This document shows, piece by piece, positions 39,185-51,150 of a stretch of DNA of 64,000 bases (its first letter is position 1; the number at the start of each line of letters is the position of its first letter). The notes beneath the pieces are model-generated. The model saw only the letters and a list, made by a program, of their open reading frames with translations, was not told the DNA's origin and ran no database searches. This stretch comes from Bartonella raoultii. Its GTDB lineage: Bacteria > Pseudomonadota > Alphaproteobacteria > Rhizobiales > Rhizobiaceae. The DNA lies in the NCBI RefSeq assembly GCF_019659805.1, contig NZ_JAIFRO010000002.1, positions 1-64,000 on the forward strand. The letters run 5' to 3'. The position numbers and the translations under genes are program-made.

Positions 39185-40504
39185 CTAACATGGTGGTGTT
39201 TTATTGTCACGTAAAATATCGCCAGCAAGGTAAAGAGATCCACCAATAAAGAGGGTTGCTTCTTTATATTCTGTATTAATTTTACGGAGGGCATCTTGTA
39301 AGTTAGTTTGGGGGATGGCGGAAAGTCCCGCTTTTTGGGCAGATTGTGCTAAAATTTTTGGACAAACTCCTGCTTTATTATTCGTCAAAGGTATCGTGTA
39401 CACTTTATCTACAAGGTTTGCTAAGGAGCGAAAATAACCAACAGTATCTTTTGTATTGAGCATACCGGCAATCATAATAAGAGGACGGCTTGTTTTTTTT
39501 CTCCATTGTGCAAGTTCTGCTGCAACAGCTTTTCCAGCTGCGGGGTTATGCCCCCCATCGAGCCATAAGTCAATATCAGGAGATAATTGATCAATTAAAT
39601 GTCCATGGGTAAGATGTTGCATGCGTGCTGGCCAATAAATATTTTGTAAAGCGTGACTTATTGCTTGTTCTGAAATTTGAAATCCTGCTTGATAGACAGC
39701 TTCAATAGAAGCTCCTGCATTGGCAATTTGATGAGCTCCAACAAGGTTAGGAAGTGGAAGATCCATAAGACCACAATTGTTTTGAAAGACCATACGTCCA
39801 TATTCTACATAGCTTTGATAATCTTGATCAAATAGGAAACAAGGTGCATTATTTTTATCGGCAAGTGCTGTTAAAACACAAAGGGTCTCTTCATGGTTTT
39901 GCTTACCGATAACGACTGGAACTCTTGGTTTAATAATTCCTCCCTTTTGAGAAGCAATTTGTGCAATTGTTTTTCCAAGAAAGATTTCATGATCATAATC
40001 AATAGGCATAATAAGCGATACAGCGGGCTTTTTAATGACATTTGTTGCATCAAAACATCCTCCTAATCCGACTTCTAAAATTATTGCGTCAGCTGGATGT
40101 GTACTAAACAGCATAAAAGCAGCAGCGGTAAGAATTTCAAAAATAGTAATTGGTTTTTGATGATTCACTTTTATAATTTCATGAATTGTTTCAGCCAATT
40201 GGTTTTCTCTAACAAGTTGTCCACTTCCTTTTTGTCCCAATCGAAAACGTTCATTCCAGTTGACAAGATGAGGTGAGCTATAAACATGAACAAGATAACC
40301 TGCACTTTCCAAAAGAGCACGGCAAATAGCTGAAGCAGAGCCTTTACCATTTGTTCCAGCAATATGAAGAATAGGCGGAAGCTTTAAATGTGGATTACCA
40401 AGACACTCTAAAATACGAAAAATACGTTCTAAAGAAAGATCAAATTTTTTAGGATAATTTTTTAATAAATCATCTATTATCCTTTGCACAGGGCCTTCTT
40501 GCAT
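39185..40504 (-). CDS. folC: Bifunctional dihydrofolate/folylpolyglutamate synthase
   Basis: Mur-ligase-family enzyme of 439 residues that adds glutamate to dihydropteroate and to folates. The P-loop is IAGTNGKGSASA (near 48-59), followed by the SPHLVNWNERF omega-loop region, the EVGLGGCFDATN metal site and the C-terminal WLDGGHNPAAGK. It starts 4 bases after the accD stop; accD-folC is a conserved pair. Confidence 0.95.
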   Translation of the reverse strand: MQEGPVQRIIDDLLKNYPKKFDLSLERIFRILECLGNPHLKLPPILHIAGTNGKGSASAICRALLESAGYLVHVYSSPHLVNWNERFRLGQKGSGQLVRENQLAETIHEIIKVNHQKPITIFEILTAAAFMLFSTHPADAIILEVGLGGCFDATNVIKKPAVSLIMPIDYDHEIFLGKTIAQIASQKGGIIKPRVPVVIGKQNHEETLCVLTALADKNNAPCFLFDQDYQSYVEYGRMVFQNNCGLMDLPLPNLVGAHQIANAGASIEAVYQAGFQISEQAISHALQNIYWPARMQHLTHGHLIDQLSPDIDLWLDGGHNPAAGKAVAAELAQWRKKTSRPLIMIAGMLNTKDTVGYFRSLANLVDKVYTIPLTNNKAGVCPKILAQSAQKAGLSAIPQTNLQDALRKINTEYKEATLFIGGSLYLAGDILRDNKTPPC

Positions 40505-40508
40505 GAAA

Positions 40509-41429
40509 TTAAGCTGCTTTTGTTTTAGAAAGAGATGTTTGAGAACCTGCGGGTGATGGATGAGGAGAAGGAAGAGTTGCGGGACGTTTCATCATTAAAC
40601 GTAAAAGGCGTGCAATTGTTGTTTTCATTTCTAAACGCGATACGACCATGTCGATCATGCCATGTTCAAGGAGATATTCACTACTTTGAAAACCTTCTGG
40701 GAGGGTTTCGCGTATGGTTTGTTGAATAACACGTGGTCCGGCAAAGCCAATCATAGCACCAGGTTCAGCAATGTGGATATCACCGAGCATGGCGTAAGAA
40801 GCAGTAACACCACCAGTTGTTGGATTTGTAAGAACAACAATATAGGGAAGTTTTGCTTCTTTTATCATTTCAATTGCAACCGTTGTACGGGGCATTTGCA
40901 TCAGTGAAAGTGTTCCTTCTTGCATACGCGCTCCGCCGGAAGCAGAAAAAAGAACCAAAGGACATTTATCTGCAATAGCAGTATGAAAGGCTTTAATAAT
41001 AGCTTCTCCTGAAGCCATACCAAGAGATCCTCCCATAAAGGCGAAATCTTGAACAGTTGCAACAATCGGTAAGCCTTCAATAGTACCGCGCGCACTTAAA
41101 ATATTATCATCAACACCAAGTTTAGAGCGATATTCTTTGAGTCTGTCAATATAGCGCTTTTCATCGCGAAATTTTAAAGGATCTGTTACAACTTTTGGAT
41201 TTTCAAGAGGTGTATAAACGCCATTATCAAAAAAATGCATGAGACGATTTTTAGCACTAATGCGCATATGATAGCCAGAACGTGGTATCACATATTGATT
41301 TACTTCGAGGTCTTTATGAAAGACCATTTCACCACTGGTAGGATCTTTGATCCATAGATTATCTGGAATTTCACGGCGTCTCAATATAGAGTTAATTTTA
41401 GGACGAACATAATTCGTAATCCAGTTCAT
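40509..41429 (-). CDS. accD: Acetyl-CoA carboxylase carboxyltransferase beta subunit, without zinc-ribbon cysteines
   Basis: Beta subunit of the carboxyltransferase that makes malonyl-CoA, 306 residues. The crotonase-fold core is intact ([38 protein letters not shown]). The N-terminal zinc ribbon of E. coli AccD (two CxxC pairs) is replaced: [10 protein letters not shown] and [10 protein letters not shown] have no cysteine, and none occurs in the first 80 residues. A good ribosome site (GGAGAGG) precedes the ATG. The trpFBA genes that relatives carry upstream are missing. Confidence 0.95.
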   Translation of the reverse strand: MNWITNYVRPKINSILRRREIPDNLWIKDPTSGEMVFHKDLEVNQYVIPRSGYHMRISAKNRLMHFFDNGVYTPLENPKVVTDPLKFRDEKRYIDRLKEYRSKLGVDDNILSARGTIEGLPIVATVQDFAFMGGSLGMASGEAIIKAFHTAIADKCPLVLFSASGGARMQEGTLSLMQMPRTTVAIEMIKEAKLPYIVVLTNPTTGGVTASYAMLGDIHIAEPGAMIGFAGPRVIQQTIRETLPEGFQSSEYLLEHGMIDMVVSRLEMKTTIARLLRLMMKRPATLPSPHPSPAGSQTSLSKTKAA

Positions 41430-41989
41430 CTTTGTAACCTCTCCTTGAAATATAATACAATGAAATACAATATAATTTTTGCATGATTTAAGAAAATAGA
41501 ATAAAATTTAAATTAACTTAGCTTTTTTAGCTAAATAAGCGGATTAATTAAAAATTTTTTCAGTATATTTATAGCGTTTATCCCATTATCCTTTCTCTAT
41601 AACAGTAATATTTCCGCCTGAATAGAACATTTCTTACGATAAGTCACGCAGCAGTTTTTATAATCTGCATCATCTATTTCTTTGCTTTGATATTAAATAT
41701 CATTGTCTGCATTGGCTAGCAACTTCCTCATTATTTTATGATAGGAGATCAACATTTAGTAAACCATAATGCTTATGATGCAAGCTTAAAGAGAAAATAC
41801 CATATAAACTTTAATAGGAATCTTATCGTCCATAGAAAACAATGGATACAAATAACATTATGTTATAAAATTGCGCGCATAAGAGCAAGATTTTCTTTAA
41901 TGAACAAAAATAAAAGAGATTGCTTAAAGCAGGATTCTTTCTTTATATGCTTTGTTAATTGTCCGTGCAATGCATACTGTATGTTTTTA
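41430..41989. other. Gene-free region upstream of accD
   Basis: No convincing gene is present; a 99-codon plus-strand open frame at 41738 shows no family features. In Rhizobiales trpF, trpB and trpA normally precede accD, so this gap may be the scar of their loss. No trp remnant could be recognised by eye. Confidence 0.4.
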
Positions 41990-42706
41990 TTACGGTGTAA
42001 TGTTTATGGCGGTCTTTTGGGAAAGCATTTTATGTAAGTGTGTCATGAGGGCCGCTGCAAATAGCGGCGTTGTTAAGTTAAGAAAAGGAATCGAAACAAA
42101 AAGCGCTATCAATAATCCTGCACCAAAAACTGTTGCGTAATGAATTCGTAAAAAAGCACGCGCCTCTTGCTCAGAGCGAAAACGGTAAGCAGCAAACAAA
42201 AAATACTCACGACCAAACAAATAGCCATTAATCATATAAAAGGCAATCAAATTCACTCCTGGTACAAAAAACAAAATAAAAGCAATTCCATTACCAAGGA
42301 GGCTTAAAACAACAAACTTCAAAGAAAGAATAAGAGAACGTCCAAATGATAAAGCATGTCCAAGAGGCTCATTTGGATAAGCTTCTTTTTCAATAATTTC
42401 AGCTGCATCATCAATGAAAAAGCCACCAATCATAGCCGTAATTGGGGCAATCCAAAAAGCCATAAGCCAAGCTAAACCAAGATTAAAAATAATAAGTATG
42501 CTCAGTTCTAACCATCCTCTCCAATTTGATAATTCGGGAAAAAAATGGAGAAGCCATAATGCAAAATAAGAAAGAAAGAGATGACGTAAAAACAACCATA
42601 AAATAGCAAGAATAATAAAAGTCAGCCCCAAAGCTTTCATTATCAAAATTCGATATTGCGGGGTAAAAAGATATTGAAGAGCACGGTAAGCAGCAGTAAA
42701 AATCAT
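41990..42706 (-). CDS. EI24 domain (CysZ-like) membrane protein
   Basis: A polytopic inner-membrane protein of 238 residues with at least four long hydrophobic segments, matching the EI24/CysZ family. The conserved central part includes LAWLMAFWIAPITAMIGGFFIDD and the later FFVPGVNLIAFYMINGYLFGREYF. CysZ is a sulfate channel; rhizobial members are usually only called EI24-domain proteins, so sulfate uptake is not certain. Confidence 0.82.
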   Translation of the reverse strand: MIFTAAYRALQYLFTPQYRILIMKALGLTFIILAILWLFLRHLFLSYFALWLLHFFPELSNWRGWLELSILIIFNLGLAWLMAFWIAPITAMIGGFFIDDAAEIIEKEAYPNEPLGHALSFGRSLILSLKFVVLSLLGNGIAFILFFVPGVNLIAFYMINGYLFGREYFLFAAYRFRSEQEARAFLRIHYATVFGAGLLIALFVSIPFLNLTTPLFAAALMTHLHKMLSQKTAINITP

Positions 42707-43120
42707 AAAGAATACATTAAGGAAGAAAAGAAAAAAGACAAGAAATATATTATATACATTTTTAGTTAAGATTTCATTTCAATAAAAATGAGAAAAGTAA
42801 TATTGTTTTTAAAGGGAACAGATTTTTATTTTATGCGATAAAGGGTTATTTTTTCTATAGAGTTTTGTGCATGAAGTAAGATAGTCACGCACAGAAAAAA
42901 GAGCAAGAACGAAGCACTTTAAAATGAAGTGAGAGAAAATCTTTATATTCAATGTTGGCACATTATAGATGTGGGCTAATGTGTAAATAAAAGCGATCTT
43001 AAAAGGTAATAAAAATGCCGTTGTACCTTTCAATAAACAACACTTGGTAGGCGGAATGATAGCTTTGGCTTTATAAAGAGATCCTATTTTTATGTTATTT
43101 TATAATAAAAAATTTGTGTT
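42707..43120. other. Intergenic region between the EI24-family gene and coaBC
   Basis: AT-rich. A 74-codon minus-strand open frame (42809-43033) has no recognisable features and is not called. No RNA gene or terminator was recognised. Confidence 0.35.
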
Positions 43121-44518
43121 TCATGAATGTGCAGAGGTATGGGAGTTAAAAAATGATATGATAACGTTTGCTAATTTTTGTGCCACTTGTTCTTTATGCA
43201 TATATGGCCATTTTTCAACATTTTCTTTACTAACGAGATAAACTTGGTTTGTATCAGCACCCATAACACTTGTCCCATCAGGAAGAAGAGAAATATTATT
43301 AGCAAGGATAAAGTTTGCCCCTTTTTTGATACATTTTTTTTGCGCATTGGCAATGATATCACAGGATTCAGCAGCAAAACCAATTACTAATGGAGGGCGA
43401 TTGGGAGCATGTCCGATTGTTGCTAAAATATCAGGATTTTCAACCATATGTAGGGATGGTGGTATTTTATAGGTACTTTTTTTGATTTTATGGGAAGATT
43501 GTGTTTGGCTGCGCCAATCACAAACGGCAGCGACAAAAAGAGCACCATCGGCAGGCAATGCGTCTTGAACAGCTTGTAACATCTGTTGTGCTGTTTCTAC
43601 ATGAATGGTTTTTACGCCTTGTGGGTCGGCAAGATTAACAGGGCCGCAAATAAGTGTCACTTTAGCGCCCAGATTTGCAAGAACTGCTGCAATGGCATGG
43701 CCCTGTTTACCTGAAGAACGATTAGCAAGATAACGTACAGGATCAATAGGTTCATAGGTAGGACCAGAGGTAACAATGAAATGACGACCAGACAGAGGCT
43801 TCTCATATACATTTAAAAGAGTTTCTATTGCTGCTACAATGGTTAGGGGTTCACTCATGCGTCCACATCCTATTTCGTCGCGTTCAGCCATTGTACCTAT
43901 TTCTGGTCCAATAATATGAATGCCATCTGCGCGTAGTTGTGTGATATTACGAACAGTGGCTGGATGAGTCCACATAGCTGGATTCATAGCTGGTGCAATT
44001 AAAAGTGGACAGCGTGCAGCTAAAAGCACACAGTTGGCTAAGTCATCTCCTATGCCATTAGCGATTTTGGCAATGCGATTCGCTGTAGCAGGCGCTAAAA
44101 TAATTAAGTCAGCATTACGTGCTAACCGGATATGTCCGATATCATGTTCTTCTTCGCGTGAAAATAAATTACTATATACCGTACCAGCGCTTAAAGCTTC
44201 AGCAGCCAAAGGCGTTATAAATTTTTGTGCTGCTTTTGTCATAATAATGTTTAAATGTGCTCCACGTTCTTGCAAACGGCGAATGAGATCAAGTGCTTTA
44301 TAAGCAGCAATACTTCCACCAATAATAAGAAGGAGAGATTTTGATTGCAGTGATTTCTCTTCAACAGGACTGGTTTGAGAAGTATGTATGGCTGAAGTTA
44401 GAGGGTTACTTAAAAGGCGCCGTGCTTCTTCTTCCATAGAAACGCCATTTCGCGCAGCACGTATACGCAAAGCTTCTTTAGCTTCAGGAGAAAGATTACG
44501 AATTGTAATACTAGCCAT
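43121..44518 (-). CDS. coaBC: Phosphopantothenoylcysteine decarboxylase/synthetase CoaBC with an N-terminal FitA-like ribbon-helix-helix domain
   Basis: A 465-residue fusion. Residues 1-40 (MASITIRNLSPEAKEALRIR start, then RNGVSMEEEARRLL) closely resemble the FitA/VapB-type ribbon-helix-helix antitoxin domain. A linker of about 20 residues follows. Residues about 61-240 are the FMN decarboxylase CoaC (IIGGSIAAYKAL, GHIRLARNADLIILAPATAN, PAMNPAMW). Residues about 245-460 are the CTP-dependent ligase CoaB (VTSGPTYEPIDPVRYLANRS, SGKQG). The E. coli ACGD loop reads AERDEIGCGRM here. No alternative start with a ribosome site lies between the domains, so the fusion is genuine in this frame. It makes 4'-phosphopantetheine for CoA. 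Confidence 0.9.
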   Translation of the reverse strand: MASITIRNLSPEAKEALRIRAARNGVSMEEEARRLLSNPLTSAIHTSQTSPVEEKSLQSKSLLLIIGGSIAAYKALDLIRRLQERGAHLNIIMTKAAQKFITPLAAEALSAGTVYSNLFSREEEHDIGHIRLARNADLIILAPATANRIAKIANGIGDDLANCVLLAARCPLLIAPAMNPAMWTHPATVRNITQLRADGIHIIGPEIGTMAERDEIGCGRMSEPLTIVAAIETLLNVYEKPLSGRHFIVTSGPTYEPIDPVRYLANRSSGKQGHAIAAVLANLGAKVTLICGPVNLADPQGVKTIHVETAQQMLQAVQDALPADGALFVAAVCDWRSQTQSSHKIKKSTYKIPPSLHMVENPDILATIGHAPNRPPLVIGFAAESCDIIANAQKKCIKKGANFILANNISLLPDGTSVMGADTNQVYLVSKENVEKWPYMHKEQVAQKLANVIISFFNSHTSAHS

Positions 44519-44586
44519 AAAATATATCCAACAAATAAAATGATATCAATGATTTCATTATTAATGTTTTTAGCATATTGAGCAGA

Positions 44587-46173
44587 TTAAAAAAGATGCA
44601 AAAGATAAAAAGTAAGACAAACACAACAAAGAGCAATAATAAAAAGGCTATAACGTCCATAACGGTTTGTACGGCTTTGTTCGACAGCAAGTTTTTTAAG
44701 GGTCGTAGGAGAAAGATTAAATCCTGTTTTTATTATTTGGTTAAGATCTTCTTCCATACGTTGAAAGTTTTGTATCAATTGCGGTGTTTTACGTGCAAGT
44801 GAAAGCAGTACTTGTGTTCCTTCACTAAAGTCTTTTGCAACTCCTATAGGTCCTAAATTTTTGCTAATCCATTCTTTAACAATGGGTTCAGAAGCTTTCC
44901 ACATATTAAAATGAGGATCTAATGTGCGAGCAACACCTTCTACGACAACCATTGTTTTTTGTAAGAGCAAAAGTTCAGGTCTTGTTTGCATATCAAACAA
45001 TTCAGTAACTTCAAATAACAGTGTGAGCAGTTTAGCCATAGAAATGCTTTGTGCTGATTGTCCATGGATTGGTTCCCCGATAGCGCGATTGGCTTGAGCA
45101 AAATTTTCAATATTGTGGTGTGGAGGGACATATCCAGCTTCAAAATGAGCACGTGCTACACGGTGGTAATCGCGGGTAATAAAGCCATAGAGGATTTCAG
45201 CAAGAAAATGTTTTTCTTTTTTTCCCAGTCGTCCTGTAATTCCTAGGTCAACAGCAACAATACATCCCTTTTTATCAACAAATAAATTACCAGGATGCAT
45301 ATCGGCATGAAAAAAGCCATCACGCAATGTATGACGAAGGAAAGATTGAATAAGCGTAATTGCAAGAGTTTTTAAATCGAATCCAGCTTCTTTGAGTGCA
45401 GAAACTTCAGATATTCTTATCCCGTCAATCCATTCCATTGTAAGAACATTTCGTCCTGTACGTTCCCAATCGATATGTGGAACCCGAAAACCTGTATCAT
45501 GTTGAATATTTTCTGCCATTTCAGATATAGCAGATGCTTCTAAACGCAAATCCATTTCAAGGCGTGTTGTTTGTGCCAAAGTGTCGACGACACAAACAGG
45601 ACGAAGCCTTCGAGAAGCAGGAATATAACGCTCTTGTAAATGAGCAATAAGATAGAAACTTCTTAGGTCTTTAGCAAAACGTGTTCTGATATCAGGACGT
45701 ATGACTTTAACAGCACATTTTTTTATATGACCGCTCTCATCATAATATTCTGCTGGATGAACTTGAGCAATAGAAGCAGCAGCAATAGGAGGATAAAAGT
45801 TTACGAATAAATCATTGAGAGGGCGGCCAAGAGAGTTTTCAATTTGAGCAATCGCGGCGGTACAAGAAAATGTCTGAACACGATCTTGTAATTGGACTAA
45901 ATCATCTGCAACATCACGTCCTACAATATCTGGTCTAGTAGCAAGAAATTGGCCAAGTTTTATGTAAGAAGGGCCCAATTTATTAATAGCATAGGAAATA
46001 TTTTCAGAACGTCGCTTTTTTTTTGTTTTGCGTCGCGCTAATACTCCTGCCATACGGTGACAGAATGCTGGAAACCCTCTAAGATCTTCGTGAGGAAGGG
46101 CACTTAAGACACCTTCACGCGCTAAAACCCATCCAGCACGTATTAATTGAAAATAAGTGGAAATTTGTACCAT
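44587..46173 (-). CDS. ubiB: UbiB-type ubiquinone biosynthesis ATPase/kinase
   Basis: Atypical kinase-like (ADCK/UbiB) protein needed for ubiquinone synthesis, about 528 residues from the ATG at 46173. The family KxGQ motif is in LGPSYIKLGQFLATRPD, the lysine in CAVKVIRPDI, and the metal site in FFHADMHPGNLFV and AVDLGITGR. Two C-terminal hydrophobic stretches (YSLFIIALCCVC and following) anchor it in the inner membrane. A TTG at 46188 is also in frame and would overlap ubiE by 13 bases; the ATG 2 bases after the ubiE stop is preferred. Confidence 0.93.
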   Translation of the reverse strand: MVQISTYFQLIRAGWVLAREGVLSALPHEDLRGFPAFCHRMAGVLARRKTKKKRRSENISYAINKLGPSYIKLGQFLATRPDIVGRDVADDLVQLQDRVQTFSCTAAIAQIENSLGRPLNDLFVNFYPPIAAASIAQVHPAEYYDESGHIKKCAVKVIRPDIRTRFAKDLRSFYLIAHLQERYIPASRRLRPVCVVDTLAQTTRLEMDLRLEASAISEMAENIQHDTGFRVPHIDWERTGRNVLTMEWIDGIRISEVSALKEAGFDLKTLAITLIQSFLRHTLRDGFFHADMHPGNLFVDKKGCIVAVDLGITGRLGKKEKHFLAEILYGFITRDYHRVARAHFEAGYVPPHHNIENFAQANRAIGEPIHGQSAQSISMAKLLTLLFEVTELFDMQTRPELLLLQKTMVVVEGVARTLDPHFNMWKASEPIVKEWISKNLGPIGVAKDFSEGTQVLLSLARKTPQLIQNFQRMEEDLNQIIKTGFNLSPTTLKKLAVEQSRTNRYGRYSLFIIALCCVCLTFYLLHLF

Positions 46174-46175
46174 TT

Positions 46176-46958
46176 TTAAATTTTCCAACCTGAATGTAAT
46201 GCTGCGATAGCACCAGTAAGATTGCGGTACGAGACTCGCGAAAAACCAGCATAATTGATCATATGGGCAAAATCATCCTGTTTAGGAAATTTACGAATAG
46301 ATTCAACCAAATAACGATAAGCATCACGATCATTTGCAATGAGTTGCCCAAGTTTTGGAATAGCATGAAAGGACCACAGGTCATAGATTTTGTCTAGAAA
46401 AGGCATTTCAACATTTGAAAATTCTAAACATAAGAAACGTCCTCCTGGCTTTAAAACACGAAAAGCTTCCCTCAAAGCTTTATCGATATGAGGTACATTG
46501 CGAATTCCAAAGGCAATCGTGTAAGCATCAAAGCTTTGATCTTCAAAAGGCAAATTTTCTGCATTGGCTTCAACAAAGTCAACCAGATGGGTCAGACCAT
46601 TTTTTTGTGCCCGCTTTTTGCCAATACTGAGCATTGAGCCATTAATATCTAAGACTGTAGCATGGGCTTTTTTGCGTGAAGCATTAAGAATACGAAAAGC
46701 AATATCTCCAGTACCACCTGCTACATCAAGAACTTTCCAATGGGTAAGGGCTGGTGGAGAAAGCCATGCAACCATGGAATTTTTCCACACTCGGTGCAAT
46801 CCTAATGATAAGATATCGTTCATCTTGTCATAATTTTCAGCAACAGAGTGAAATACACCGTCAACCATGGACTGTTTTTGTGCTTCATCAATTTTTGTAA
46901 AGCCAAAAGAGGACTCCATACCACCCTTGGCTCCTACGCGTTCTGTTTCAGCTGTCAT
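46176..46958 (-). CDS. ubiE: Ubiquinone/menaquinone biosynthesis C-methyltransferase
   Basis: SAM-dependent C-methyltransferase of the ubiquinone pathway, 260 residues from the ATG at 46958, which has AAGAAGG at good spacing. An upstream ATG (46994) lacks a ribosome site. Motif I is [14 protein letters not shown]; the UbiE signatures [17 protein letters not shown] and the C-terminal [18 protein letters not shown] are intact. ubiB follows directly, so the two form an operon. Confidence 0.95.
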   Translation of the reverse strand: MTAETERVGAKGGMESSFGFTKIDEAQKQSMVDGVFHSVAENYDKMNDILSLGLHRVWKNSMVAWLSPPALTHWKVLDVAGGTGDIAFRILNASRKKAHATVLDINGSMLSIGKKRAQKNGLTHLVDFVEANAENLPFEDQSFDAYTIAFGIRNVPHIDKALREAFRVLKPGGRFLCLEFSNVEMPFLDKIYDLWSFHAIPKLGQLIANDRDAYRYLVESIRKFPKQDDFAHMINYAGFSRVSYRNLTGAIAALHSGWKI

Positions 46959-47077
46959 ATACGTAACCTTCTTTTTTTTGCTTTTATCGTACATGAAAGA
47001 GAAAAAGAATACTTACATACGAAAAAGCGACATATAAAACCGCGACGTTTATACAGCTAGAAACACAAAAAGTATCT

Positions 47078-50184
<3,107 letters not shown>

Positions 50185-50253
50185 ATGAGAGTACCTGATA
50201 TTTCAGTAAAATGCATTAGATACTACGACAAAGAAAAGTTTTATTGTAGTTGA
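50185..50253 (+). pseudogene. 22-codon fragment resembling a MerR-family N-terminus
   Basis: An ATG with AGGAG nine bases upstream opens a 22-codon frame, MRVPDISVKCIRYYDKEKFY and two more residues, then TGA. The segment DISVKCIRYYDKEK resembles the second helix and wing of MerR-type regulators (V-S-x-x-T-I-R-Y-Y-E). It may be the stump of a lost regulator or a chance leader peptide before the next gene. Confidence 0.35.
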
Positions 50254-50270
50254 TAAATGGGGGAAAGACT

Positions 50271-51140
50271 TTGCAAAGAGCGAAATCTATAAATGCGTTC
50301 AATCTTTTTATGGGAGCTTTCTTTATAGCGTGGGGATTTTTATTTTCTCCTCTCACTATGGCTGAAACCGCTGGAAGATTGCCTTCTTTTTTTAATTCAC
50401 AAAAATCTTTTATACAACCTGATGTAACAGGGATAACGCGTTTGCGTTTTGTGACAACTTTTGATTTTCCTCCTTTTAATTTTCTTGACCAAACAGGGCA
50501 TCTTGCCGGCTATAATATCGATTTATTGCGTGCTATTTGCGTAAAATTAAATTTAGAGAAATTCTGTGAGGTAGAGGTTGTTCCTTGGGAAGAGCTCATA
50601 AAGCATGTTAAAAACGGTGATGCAGAGGTTATTATTGCAGGTTTGAAAGAAACAGGTAAGACTCAACAAGACCTTGTTTTTACGAAATCTTATTTGCGTT
50701 TTCCAGCGCGTTTTGTTGCTTCTCAATTTATAAATCTTAATGAACCAATAAATGAAAAGTTGGCATATTTAAACAGTGGGCTTTTGCTCAAGAGTACGCA
50801 TGAAAAGCTTTTTCATACTTATTTTCCTGAAGCAAAATGGCAGGGATTTCAGAAGAGATCAGAGCTTTATAAAGCGCTACAGGATCATAAAATTGATCTT
50901 ATTTTTGATGATGGGTTTGCTTTATCTTTATGGTTAAATGATAGTAAATCTGTTCATTGTTGTCATTTTGTTGGGGGGGCATATATGGCTCCACAATTAT
51001 TAGGGCAAGGAATGCGGCTTGCTGTTGCAAAAAAGAATGAAAAATTGATTGATATACTCAATTATGCTTTGAGATCTCTAGAAAGCGATGGTAAGCTTAC
51101 AGAACTTTATCTACGTTATTTTCCAATCAGTTTTTATTGA
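50271..51140 (+). CDS. Family 3 extracellular solute-binding protein (polar amino-acid ABC type)
   Basis: A periplasmic binding protein of about 289 residues with a signal peptide (hydrophobic core FNLFMGAFFIAWGFLF, cleavage near AET) and a family 3 fold: LRFVTTFDFPPFNFLDQTG, GYNIDLLRAI, GDAEVIIAGL and a C-terminal LRSLESDGKLTELYLRYF. The TTG at 50271 follows GGGGGAAAG and is preferred; another TTG at 50250 is in frame. No permease or ATPase gene lies nearby, so it is either an orphan receptor or uses a distant transporter. It is convergent with comM. Confidence 0.82.
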   Translation: MQRAKSINAFNLFMGAFFIAWGFLFSPLTMAETAGRLPSFFNSQKSFIQPDVTGITRLRFVTTFDFPPFNFLDQTGHLAGYNIDLLRAICVKLNLEKFCEVEVVPWEELIKHVKNGDAEVIIAGLKETGKTQQDLVFTKSYLRFPARFVASQFINLNEPINEKLAYLNSGLLLKSTHEKLFHTYFPEAKWQGFQKRSELYKALQDHKIDLIFDDGFALSLWLNDSKSVHCCHFVGGAYMAPQLLGQGMRLAVAKKNEKLIDILNYALRSLESDGKLTELYLRYFPISFY

Positions 51141-51150
51141 TATAAGCGTT

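Noticed and set aside
41738-42037. 99-codon plus-strand frame upstream of accD
   Set aside because: No recognisable domain and no good ribosome site; its end overlaps the EI24-family gene on the other strand.
42809-43033. 74-codon minus-strand frame between the EI24-family gene and coaBC
   Set aside because: Low-complexity hydrophobic and basic sequence with no ribosome site and no similarity I recognise.
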